Origin: an uncultured Eubacteriales bacterium
GTDB lineage: Bacteria > Bacillota > Clostridia > Oscillospirales > Oscillospiraceae
Reading direction: 5' to 3'
Length of the DNA: 18,171 bases
Assembly: GCA_902492005.1 (NCBI GenBank)
Contig: CABUJV010000040.1
Coordinates: 1-18,171 of the forward strand
How positions within the stretch are numbered: the first letter of the stretch is position 1; each line of letters begins with the position of its first letter. The notes below the pieces were generated by a model, which searched no databases, was not told the origin of the DNA, and saw nothing but the letters and a program-made list of their open reading frames with translations. This document shows, piece by piece, positions 11,543 to 18,171 of the stretch. A program made the translations under genes and the position numbers.

Positions 11543-13501
11543 TCAGCCTCCGCCCTTCCGGGGCCGGGCGTTCTTCTTGGGCTTGGGCCTGGCCCAGCCC
11601 GTCTTTCGGACGGGAGCCGCCGTTTTTTTCTTCTCCGCCGGGCGGCCGCCTTTTTTGGGGCCCTGGGAAGCCCCGCCCCCCGCCGGGCGGCGGCCGTCTC
11701 CCGGACGGTCAGGCCGGAGCAGGCACTCCCTGCCATAGCCGATCAGGTCCTCCCGGTGGGTGCGGCGGAGGGCCTCCAGCACCAGCCGCCGCTTCTCCGG
11801 CCGCTTCCACTGCATCAGGGCCCGCTGCATGGCCTTCTCGTGGGGGTCGGCGGGGACGTAGACTGGCTGCATGGTCCTGGGGTCCAGGCCGGTGTAGTAC
11901 ATGCAGGTGGACAGGGTGCCGGGGGTGGGGTAGAAGTCCTGGACCTGCTCGGGCTGGCGGCCGGAGCGGTTGAGCCACTCGGCCAGCCGCACCGCGTCGT
12001 CCAGAGTGCAGCCCGGGTGGGAGGAGATGAGATAGGGCACCAGATACTGCTCCTTGCCGTACTTCCGGTTGAGCCGCTCGTACTTCTGCCGGAACTTCTC
12101 GTAGACCTCCACATGGGGCTTGCCCATGTAATCCAGCACCCCGTTGACGCAGTGCTCCGGGGCCACCTTGAGCTGGCCGGATACGTGGTATTTCACCAGC
12201 TCGGCAAAGAACTCCCCGTCCCGGTCCTGCATCAGGTAGTCAAACCGGATGCCGGAGCGGATGAACACCTTTTTGACGCCGGGGACGGCCCGGATCTCCC
12301 GCAGCAGCTTGAGGTAGTCGGTCTCGTCGGCGTCCAGATTGGGGCAGGCCCGGGGGGACAGGCAGGCCCGGTTCCGGCACATGCCCGCCTTGAGCTGCTT
12401 CTGACAGGAGGGATGCCGGAAATTGGCGGTGGGCCCGCCCACGTCGTGGATGTAGCCCTTAAAGCCGGGGTGCTTCACCAGCCGCTCCGCCTCCCGCAGC
12501 ACGCTCTCGTGGCTCCGGGCAGAGATGGTCCGCCCCTGATGGAAGGCCAGGGAGCAGAAGCTGCAGGCCCCAAAGCAGCCCCGGTTATGTATGATGGAGA
12601 AGCGGACCTCCTCGATGGCGGGCACGCCCCCCATGGCGTCGTACATGGGGTGGGGCTCTCCCACATAGGGCAGCTCGAACACGGCGTCCAGCTCGGCGGT
12701 GGTCAGAGGCAGGGCGGGGGGATTGGCGATGAGCAGCCGGTCCCCGTGCTTTTGCAGGATGGCCTTTCCCCGCACTGCGTCGTGCTCCTCGTATTCCACC
12801 TGGTTGGCCTGGGCGTAGGCCCGCTTGCCGGCGCGGACCGCCTCGAAGGAGGGGACCTCCACCATGGGGTAGGCGCACTGGCCGGGGTGCCGCCCGGCGA
12901 AGCAGGTGCCCCGCACGTCGGTGATCTGGTCCACCGGCGTGCCGGAGGCCAGCCGGGCGGCGATGGCGCGGCTTGCGGTCTCCCCCATGCCGTAGACCAG
13001 CAGGTCGGCCTGGCTGTCGAAGAGGATGGACCGTCGGACCCTGTCCTCCCAGTAGTCGTAGTGGGCGAAGCGGCGGAGGCTGGCCTCCAGCCCGCCGATG
13101 ATGAGGGGGATGTTCCCAAAGACCCGCCGGACCATGTTGGCGTAGACGATAGTGGCCCGGTCGGGGCGGAGGCCGGGCCTGTTCCCGGGGGAGTAGGCGT
13201 CGTCATGGCGGCGCTTTTTGGCCACGGTGTAGTGGGCCACCATGGAGTCGATGTTGCCGCCGGAGACCATCACCCCCAGCCGGGGACGGCCCAGTGCGGT
13301 GAAGGCGGCGGGGTCCTTCCAGTCCGGCTGGGCCAGCACCGCCACCCGGTAGCCCTCAGCCTCCAGCACCCGTGAAATGATGGCCGGGCCGAAGGAGGGG
13401 TGGTCCACATAGGCGTCGCCGGTGATGAGGAGGAAATCGCAGTCCTCCCAGCCGCGGGCCCTCATATCTGCTTTGGAGACAGGGAGGAATTGGGTGTTCA
13501 T
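11543..13501 (-). CDS. YgiQ-family radical SAM protein
   Basis: A 652-residue radical S-adenosylmethionine enzyme of the UPF0313/YgiQ family, whose reaction is not established. The N-terminal domain (1-290) carries ITGDAYVDHPSFG, GGNIDSMVAHYT and FGNIPLIIGGLEASLRRFAHYDYW. The radical SAM cluster motif is Cys309-x3-Cys313-x2-Cys316 within NRGCFGACSFC, followed by SARSHESVLREAE and DVGGPTANF. Three more cysteines lie in CRNRACLSPRAC. The C-terminal family domain contains KVAPEHC, PYLISSHPGCT and DFYPTPGTLST. The last 70 or so residues are a low-complexity Lys/Arg/Pro/Gly tail, possibly for nucleic-acid binding, as is common in this family. The start at 13501 has TGAGGT about 8 nt upstream. It stands alone between a short odd region and its terminator. 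Confidence 0.95.
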   Translation of the reverse strand: MNTQFLPVSKADMRARGWEDCDFLLITGDAYVDHPSFGPAIISRVLEAEGYRVAVLAQPDWKDPAAFTALGRPRLGVMVSGGNIDSMVAHYTVAKKRRHDDAYSPGNRPGLRPDRATIVYANMVRRVFGNIPLIIGGLEASLRRFAHYDYWEDRVRRSILFDSQADLLVYGMGETASRAIAARLASGTPVDQITDVRGTCFAGRHPGQCAYPMVEVPSFEAVRAGKRAYAQANQVEYEEHDAVRGKAILQKHGDRLLIANPPALPLTTAELDAVFELPYVGEPHPMYDAMGGVPAIEEVRFSIIHNRGCFGACSFCSLAFHQGRTISARSHESVLREAERLVKHPGFKGYIHDVGGPTANFRHPSCQKQLKAGMCRNRACLSPRACPNLDADETDYLKLLREIRAVPGVKKVFIRSGIRFDYLMQDRDGEFFAELVKYHVSGQLKVAPEHCVNGVLDYMGKPHVEVYEKFRQKYERLNRKYGKEQYLVPYLISSHPGCTLDDAVRLAEWLNRSGRQPEQVQDFYPTPGTLSTCMYYTGLDPRTMQPVYVPADPHEKAMQRALMQWKRPEKRRLVLEALRRTHREDLIGYGRECLLRPDRPGDGRRPAGGGASQGPKKGGRPAEKKKTAAPVRKTGWARPKPKKNARPRKGGG

Positions 13502-13676
13502 GGTTTTTTACCTCATTTGTTTTGACGTGATCGGGAGGGCGGCCCTCCCCCGCGGCGGCCTCTATTTCGGTAAACCGGACTATCACGACGATGAGGCCGC
13601 CCGGGTCTCCCACGAGGAATTTTTTGTCCGGGACTTCCGCCTGGGCGGGCAGTTGGTCCTGGAGCTGGCCCCCTAA
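13500..13676 (+). other. Short plus-strand ORF of doubtful status, possibly a gene remnant
   Basis: The 172-nt gap between the YgiQ start and the phosphatase-GNAT stop is open on the plus strand. It encodes a 58-residue product whose last 40 residues look protein-like (GGLYFGKPDYHDDEAARVSH then EEFFVRDFRLGGQLVLELAP) with GC-rich third positions. The only ATG (13500) overlaps the YgiQ start and has a poorly spaced ribosome site. No family is recognised. It may be the 3' end of a decayed gene. The same gap contains a hairpin (13533-13549) with no U-run. Confidence 0.25.
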
Positions 13677-14821
13677 TACCCGATATACTTCTCCAGCAGG
13701 TCCAGGGGCACCCGGGTCCCCTCGGCGGAGCCCACCCGGTAAAAGCCGTAGCGCTTGTAAAACCGCTGGGCCACCAGATTGTCCGGCGCACAGCGCAGGC
13801 GCAGGTACTGCCGCCCCAGGGGCCGGTAGACCGACACCGCCTGACCCAGCAGCTGCACCCCCAGGCCCTGCCTGCGGCGGCTGGGCATCATATAGACGAA
13901 GGGGATATAGCCGATGCCCTTCTCGGCGTGACGCTGGAGGTCCAGCTGGAGCAGACCCGCCGGCTCGTCCCCCAGCATGGCGCAGGTCACCGCCCGGCGG
14001 TCGTACCGCCACTGGGTCAGGGCGTCCTGATAGAAGCCCTCCTCCTCGTAGTGGGCGGGGCTGCCGTGGATGTTGAGCCAGGCCTCTCTCCGGCACCGGC
14101 GGTAGACCTCCCCCTCCCGCTCCATGTCCAGGGGACGGAACCACAGGTTGGAGTCGGCCCGGGAGCCGCTGTCCTGCTTCCACCAGCGCTGGCGGGCAAA
14201 GGTGGAGATCTCCTCCGGCAGGTGGGAGGCGTCGTCGTGAAAGACCACCCGGACTTCATCGCCGTCGAACTCCAGCAGGGAGACTGCGGTGTTGTCGCTG
14301 TGGGGCAGGCGGGCGGAGTCGGCCTCCGGGATGTTCTGGAAGGCGGCCAGCAGGTTGCGGATGGCGGTGCCGTGGGAGACCACCGCCACCGTCTGGCCGG
14401 GGTGGTTCCGGACGAGCTGCCGCACCGAGGCGGTGGTCCGCTTGCGTAGCTCCTGGAAGGACTCTCCCCCCCTGGCCCGGAACTCCGGATCGTTGCGGTT
14501 GAAGCGGTCCAGCTCCGCCGGGTCCAGCCGGGCCGCCTCGCCCCAGGTCCGGTCCTCCCAGTCCCCCAGGTGGATCTCCCGCAGCCCCTTCCGGGTAGTC
14601 AGCGCCAGACCCTTTGGCTTACAGATAGCCCCGGCGGTGGTGCGGGTGCGGAACAGGTCGCTGGAGTAGACCGCGTCCACAGCTATGCCCTCAAAGCGGT
14701 GGGCCAGGGCGGCGATCTGCCGGTAGCCGTTGTCGGTGATGAGGCTGTCGTACCAGCCGTGGATGCGGCGGTAAAGGTTGCCCTCCGCCTCTGCGTGACG
14801 GACAAGATAAATTCGAGTCAT
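13673..14821 (-). CDS. Histidine phosphatase-GNAT acetyltransferase fusion
   Basis: A 382-residue two-domain protein. Residues 1-205 form a histidine-phosphatase (phosphoglycerate mutase-like) domain. The phospho-acceptor motif is LVRHAEAEGN with Arg8 and His9 (Ala replaces the usual Gly), followed by SSDLFRTRTTA, REIHLGDWE with the acid Glu82, and VVSHGTAIRN with His150. Residues 225-380 form a GNAT N-acetyltransferase, with an acetyl-CoA loop SRRRQGLGVQLL (314-325) and the C-terminal NLVAQRFYKRYGF. Both active sites look intact. The substrates are unknown. It begins 29 nt after the pyrD stop with only a weak ribosome site (GTGAGCG) and no terminator between, so it is probably the tail of the pyr transcript. 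Confidence 0.88.
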   Translation of the reverse strand: MTRIYLVRHAEAEGNLYRRIHGWYDSLITDNGYRQIAALAHRFEGIAVDAVYSSDLFRTRTTAGAICKPKGLALTTRKGLREIHLGDWEDRTWGEAARLDPAELDRFNRNDPEFRARGGESFQELRKRTTASVRQLVRNHPGQTVAVVSHGTAIRNLLAAFQNIPEADSARLPHSDNTAVSLLEFDGDEVRVVFHDDASHLPEEISTFARQRWWKQDSGSRADSNLWFRPLDMEREGEVYRRCRREAWLNIHGSPAHYEEEGFYQDALTQWRYDRRAVTCAMLGDEPAGLLQLDLQRHAEKGIGYIPFVYMMPSRRRQGLGVQLLGQAVSVYRPLGRQYLRLRCAPDNLVAQRFYKRYGFYRVGSAEGTRVPLDLLEKYIGY

Positions 14822-14850
14822 AGTCTGACGCTCACTTTTTTTGGATTTTC

Positions 14851-15762
14851 CTACCAGGGCCTGACCGCCCCGGTGAGCTGAGACACCCGCTCCAGCCCCT
14901 GCCGGCCGGCGATGGCCGCCAGGCCGTCCCGGACCTTCAGGGGCGCGTAGGGGTCGGCAAAGCAGGCGGTGCCCACCGCCACGGCGGAGGCCCCCGCCAG
15001 CATGAGCTGGGCGGCGTCCTCTCCCGTGGCCACACCCCCCATGCCCAGCACGGGGATCCGCACGGCGCCGGACACCTCCCAGACCATCCGCACCGCCACG
15101 GGCAGCACGGCGGGGCCGGACAGGCCGCCGGTGTTCCGCTTCAGGATGGGGCGGCGGGTGTTCACGTCGATGCGCATTCCCCGCAGAGTGTTGATGAGGC
15201 TCACCGCGTCGGCCCCTGCCCCCTCCACCGCCCGGGCGATCTCGGTGATGTCGGTGACGTTGGGGGACAGCTTGACCATGACGGGCACGGTGGAGTGGGC
15301 CTTGGCGATCCCGGTGACCTCGGCGGCCAGCTCAGGCCGGGTGCCGTAGGCCAGCCCGCCCGCCTTCACGTTGGGGCAGGAGATGTTGACCTCGATCATG
15401 TCCACCCCCGCCGCCGACAGCTTTTCGCACATGACGCCGTACTCCTCGGGCGTGTCGCCCGAAATGTTGGCGAGGATGCGGGTGTCGAACTGCTTCAGGT
15501 AGGGCAGCTCGGCGCGGATGAATTCGTCCACCCCCGGGTTCTGGAGCCCCACCGAGTTGAGGATGCCCATGGGAGTCTCAGCGATGCGGGGGGCGGGGTT
15601 GCCCTCCCGGCGCTGGAAGGTCAGGCCCTTGACGCAGATGCCGCCCAGTTCGCTCAGGTCGTAGAACTCCCCATACTCGCGGCCGAAACCGAAGGTGCCG
15701 GAGGCCGCCACCACGGGGTTTTTCATTGTCATCCCGGCCAGGGTGACGGTCAGATCAGTCAT
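14851..15762 (-). CDS. pyrD: Dihydroorotate dehydrogenase B, catalytic subunit
   Basis: FMN enzyme oxidising dihydroorotate to orotate, step four of UMP synthesis; in class 1B it works with PyrK and passes electrons to NAD. The 303-residue barrel has KNPVVAASGTFGFG (14-27), GGICVKGLT, GILNSVGLQNPG, the catalytic Cys129 in NISCPNVKAGG, VKLSPNVTD, and the phosphate-binding GMGGVATGEDA and VGTACF. The active-site Cys (rather than Ser) and the adjacent pyrK both fix the class. The start at 15762 follows GGAGGTG by about 8 nt; a 16-residue upstream extension is rejected because it runs into pyrK. It overlaps the pyrK stop by 8 nt. Confidence 0.97.
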   Translation of the reverse strand: MTDLTVTLAGMTMKNPVVAASGTFGFGREYGEFYDLSELGGICVKGLTFQRREGNPAPRIAETPMGILNSVGLQNPGVDEFIRAELPYLKQFDTRILANISGDTPEEYGVMCEKLSAAGVDMIEVNISCPNVKAGGLAYGTRPELAAEVTGIAKAHSTVPVMVKLSPNVTDITEIARAVEGAGADAVSLINTLRGMRIDVNTRRPILKRNTGGLSGPAVLPVAVRMVWEVSGAVRIPVLGMGGVATGEDAAQLMLAGASAVAVGTACFADPYAPLKVRDGLAAIAGRQGLERVSQLTGAVRPW

Positions 15763-16576
15763 TCCAATCCACCTCCCGGCTGTCAAAGACGGGGCCATCC
15801 TTGCACACATGCTTCATCCGGCCGTCCGCCGTTTTGCAGGCGCAGACCAGGCAGGCCCCCACGCCGCAGCCCATGCGCTCCTCCAGGGAGACCTGACAGG
15901 GCACGCCGTACCGCTCCGCCAGCGCGGCCATGCTCTTCAGCATGGGTCTGGGACCGCAGGCCAGGATCACCGGCCTTGCCGGCGCGCCGCAGCATGCGGT
16001 GCAGGCGTCTCCGGCACAGCTTCCGGCACAGGCTTCGGCGGTCAGGAATTCCTCCGCCAGCTCGGTGACGAAGCCCTTCCGGCCGGTGGAACCGTCGTCG
16101 CTGATGACATTCAGGGAGCGGCAGTATTCCGTAAAGTTCCCGGTGAGCATCTTATGTCCCTCGTCCCGGAAGCCCAGACAGGCGTGGACCTCGCCGCCCC
16201 GGGCGGCGGCGTACTTGGCGCAGCCCAGCAGCGGGGGCACGCCGATGCCGCCCCCCACCACCAGCAGCTTCTTCCCGGACACGTCGAAGCCCCGGCCCAG
16301 CGGGCCCAGGACATCCAGCTTTTCGCCGGCCTTCCGGCGGGAGAGCCACTCGGTGCCCTCGCCCCGGACCTCGAAGACCACCCGCAGAGTGTCCCCCATC
16401 CAGTCGCAGATGGAGATGGGCCGCCGGAGCAGGCGGGAGCGGCCGCATTTGATGTGGACGAACTGGCCGCAGGAGACCTGACCGGCCAGCTCCTCCCCCA
16501 CGTCCAGGGTGAGGGAGAAGGCAAATTCATTGAGCTTCACCGCTTCCGCCACGGTGCAGAGGGCTTGAACAGGCAT
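15755..16576 (-). CDS. pyrK: Dihydroorotate dehydrogenase B, electron-transfer subunit
   Basis: Iron-sulfur flavoprotein that moves electrons from PyrD FMN through a [2Fe-2S] cluster and FAD to NAD. The 273 residues show the FAD-binding RRPISICD (51-58), the nucleotide-binding VVGGGIGVPPLLG (106-118), ACGPRPML, and the cluster ligands Cys237, Cys242, Cys245 and Cys258 in MGCGVGACLVCAC...HVC. Odd point: an insert at about 179-200 adds Cys183, Cys187, Cys192, Cys195 and Cys196 just before the ACGP motif, where I would not expect cysteines. The start at 16576 follows GGAGGTG by about 5 nt. It is 67 nt after pyrF and overlaps pyrD. Confidence 0.96.
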   Translation of the reverse strand: MPVQALCTVAEAVKLNEFAFSLTLDVGEELAGQVSCGQFVHIKCGRSRLLRRPISICDWMGDTLRVVFEVRGEGTEWLSRRKAGEKLDVLGPLGRGFDVSGKKLLVVGGGIGVPPLLGCAKYAAARGGEVHACLGFRDEGHKMLTGNFTEYCRSLNVISDDGSTGRKGFVTELAEEFLTAEACAGSCAGDACTACCGAPARPVILACGPRPMLKSMAALAERYGVPCQVSLEERMGCGVGACLVCACKTADGRMKHVCKDGPVFDSREVDWND

Positions 16577-16643
16577 GGGGCACCTCCAGGATATAAAGAT
16601 GATCAGGGGCGCTTACCGCTCCCAGTCGGGTTCGTCCCCCCGT

Positions 16644-17567
16644 CTATACGATGGTCACGTACTTCCGGATGTCGTCCCGCATAGCCACGACGGCGGCTCT
16701 GGCCGCCTCCTGGTAGTCCGCGCCGTCCACGCCGGTCTTCTGCCAGGCGCACATGATGGACCGGGAGGCGTTGACGATGGCCCCGTGGCCGTACTTGTTG
16801 AAGGCGTACTGCACGTCCTCGGCGGTGCCGCCCTGGGCGCCGTAGCCGGGCACCAGAAAGAAGGTGTGCTCCAGACGTCTGCGCAGCTCCCGCAGGTCGG
16901 AGGGATAGGTGGCCCCCACCACCGCCCCCGCCAGATGGAAGCCGTACTTGCCCTCGGTGCCCTTACCCAGCTTGGCGGTCATGTCCCCCATGACCTTGTA
17001 GACCAGCCGGTCCCCGGCCACCATATTCTGCAGCTCCCCGGAGCCGGGGTTGGAGGTCTTGACCAGCAGGAACAGGCATTTGTCCCCGGCCTTGCAGGCC
17101 TCCACGAAGGGCTCGATGGTGTCGGAGCCCATATAGCCGTTGAGGGTGACGCAGTCGGCGTTGAACACCGGATGGGATGCCTCTCCCACCCGTGTCTCCC
17201 CCAGCCAGGCGTCGGCGTAGGCCTGGGCGGTGGAGCCGATGTCCCCCCGCTTGATGTCGGCGATGACAAAGAGGTCCTTTTCCCGGGCGTAGGCGATGGT
17301 GCGCTCCATCACCTCCAGGCCCCGCCAGCCCAGCCGCTCGTAGTAGGCGGCCTGGGGCTTCACGGCGGGCACCACGTCGCACAGAGCGTCGATGAGTCCC
17401 TTGTTGAACGTCCAGACGGCCTCGGCCGCTCCCTGGAGGGTCTCGCCGTACGTCTCATAGCTGGCTTTGAGGATGTGGGGCGGGATCTGCTCCGGCTTGG
17501 GGTCCAGCCCCGCCACGGTGGGGTTTTTCTTGGAGCGGATCTTCTCCTGCAGTGCGTCGAACGACAT
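16644..17567 (-). CDS. pyrF: Orotidine-5'-phosphate decarboxylase, type 2
   Basis: Decarboxylates orotidine monophosphate to UMP, the last step of the pathway. The 307-residue length and the motif pattern fit the longer type 2 subfamily: TVAGLDPKPEQIP (17-29), FNKGLIDALCDVVPAVKPQAAYYE (54-77), catalytic Asp104-x-Lys106-x2-Asp109 in IADIKRGDIGSTAQAYA, and VVGATYP and PGYGAQGGTAED near the C-terminus. The start at 17567 has AGGAGGG 8 nt upstream and directly abuts the pyrC stop (TAG then ATG, no gap), indicating coupled translation. Confidence 0.96.
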   Translation of the reverse strand: MSFDALQEKIRSKKNPTVAGLDPKPEQIPPHILKASYETYGETLQGAAEAVWTFNKGLIDALCDVVPAVKPQAAYYERLGWRGLEVMERTIAYAREKDLFVIADIKRGDIGSTAQAYADAWLGETRVGEASHPVFNADCVTLNGYMGSDTIEPFVEACKAGDKCLFLLVKTSNPGSGELQNMVAGDRLVYKVMGDMTAKLGKGTEGKYGFHLAGAVVGATYPSDLRELRRRLEHTFFLVPGYGAQGGTAEDVQYAFNKYGHGAIVNASRSIMCAWQKTGVDGADYQEAARAAVVAMRDDIRKYVTIV

Positions 17568-18171
17568 CTATTTGCCCTCCTGATAGATTATTTTTCCGTC
17601 CGCGATGGTGTATTTGACCCGGCCCTTCAGCGTTCGTCCGGCGAAGGGGGTGTTGCGGCCCTTGGAGGCAAACTGCTCCGGGTCCACCGTCCACTCCTCG
17701 TCCGGGTCGAAGATGGTGAAGTCGGCTCCTCCGCCCAGACTGAGCCGCCCCTTGGGGATGCGGAGGATAAAGGCCGGATTGATGGTCATCTTGCGCAGAA
17801 TGTCCGACAGGTCCATCACCCCGGTGTGGTAAAGGCTGGTGAGCGTCACGGCCAGAGCTGTCTCCAGCCCCACCATGCCGCTGGGGGCCTCGGGCAGAGG
17901 CCGGGCTTTCTCCTCGGCGGAGTGGGGGGCGTGGTCGGTGGCGATCATGTCGATGGTGCCGTCCAGAATTCCGTGAATCAGGGCCTCCCGGTCTTCCTTT
18001 CCTCGCAGTGGCGGGTTCATTTTTAAAAGGCCGTCCTCCTGCAAGTCGCTGTCGTCCATCACCAGATAGTGGGGGCCGGTCTCGCAGGTGACCGGCAGGC
18101 CCTCCGCCTTGGCCTTGCGGATCAGGTCCACGCTCTCCTTGGTGGAGATGTGGCAGACGTGGTAGGCGCAG
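17568..18171 (-). CDS. pyrC: Dihydroorotase, C-terminal part (runs off the right edge)
   Basis: Closes carbamoyl aspartate to dihydroorotate, step three of UMP synthesis. About 200 C-terminal residues are present. Landmarks of the class I (PyrC/allantoinase-like) amidohydrolase are HVCHISTKESVDLI (metal-ligand His), CETGPHYLVM (second ligand His), KMNPPLRGKEDREAL, the catalytic TDHAPHSAEEK, PSGMVGLETAL and GGADFTIFDPDEEWTVDPEQ. The N-terminal HxH metal motif would lie outside the window. First visible gene of the pyr operon; any upstream regulation is not visible. Confidence 0.96.
   Translation of the reverse strand, partial: CAYHVCHISTKESVDLIRKAKAEGLPVTCETGPHYLVMDDSDLQEDGLLKMNPPLRGKEDREALIHGILDGTIDMIATDHAPHSAEEKARPLPEAPSGMVGLETALAVTLTSLYHTGVMDLSDILRKMTINPAFILRIPKGRLSLGGGADFTIFDPDEEWTVDPEQFASKGRNTPFAGRTLKGRVKYTIADGKIIYQEGK

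Noticed and set aside
11090..13375. A 761-codon plus-strand open frame
   Set aside because: Antisense to the YgiQ-family and sigma genes; same low-information composition and no start site.
13533..13549. Terminator for the pyr operon in the gap before ygiQ
   Set aside because: The GGGAGGGC/GCCCTCCC hairpin has only one unpaired base at its centre and no T-run on either strand; it is at best a weak stem.
16575..18026. A 483-codon plus-strand open frame
   Set aside because: Antisense to pyrF and pyrC, whose catalytic motifs are complete.

Overview
The window looks like a chromosomal segment of a strictly anaerobic, high-GC Firmicute, probably an Oscillospiraceae-type gut clostridium (Flavonifractor, Lawsonibacter or Oscillibacter style). 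This rests on three things: the gene content (rubrerythrin, desulfoferrodoxin and a PerR-type Fur regulator; a PyrK/PyrD class 1B dihydroorotate dehydrogenase; YgiQ; BMP-family lipoprotein), the strong AGGAGG-type ribosome binding sites, and the GC-rich third codon positions. Taxonomy is inference only. Almost every gene is on the minus strand; the exceptions are a LysR regulator, a small lipoprotein and one doubtful ORF. There are no tRNAs, rRNAs, CRISPR arrays, transposases or integrases, and no gene-free stretch longer than about 230 bases.

Layout, left to right. 1-226 is the start of a BMP-family ABC-transporter lipoprotein with a clear promoter and a foldable leader. 453-2845 is a lower-GC island: divergent LysR regulator, prolyl-tRNA-deacylase-like protein and PUA-less glutamate 5-kinase, with a perfect inverted repeat between the divergent starts. 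2851-5843 is a minus-strand operon (MBL-fold hydrolase, DUF362 ferredoxin-like protein, deoC) closed by a UUCG-tetraloop hairpin. 5941-7472 is an oxidative-stress block: perR, desulfoferrodoxin, rubrerythrin. 7579-11505 holds an envelope or signalling group: a Pro/Thr-rich lipoprotein with 11-residue helical repeats, a 29-residue mini-lipoprotein, a WG-repeat lipoprotein, and an ECF sigma factor with its membrane anti-sigma partner. 11507-13501 is a YgiQ-type radical SAM gene and its terminator. 13673-18171 is the pyrimidine operon pyrC-pyrF-pyrK-pyrD, followed at close range by a histidine phosphatase-GNAT fusion.

How the genes fit together. The pyr genes are tightly packed (zero-gap TAG/ATG and an 8-nt overlap) and supply steps three, four and six of UMP synthesis. 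The PerR block reduces superoxide and peroxide without making oxygen. The sigma/anti-sigma pair overlaps translationally and carries an ECF-like promoter; similar TGTAACC motifs precede the two neighbouring lipoprotein genes, which suggests a small local regulon. The BMP lipoprotein and deoC may once have been neighbours in a nucleoside-use locus, now split by the low-GC proline-related island.

No single feature here is clearly a new molecular system. The best candidates for a second look are the island and its operator, the mini-lipoprotein, the 11-mer-repeat lipoprotein with the ECF cluster, the cysteine-rich insert in PyrK and the structured leader of the BMP gene.
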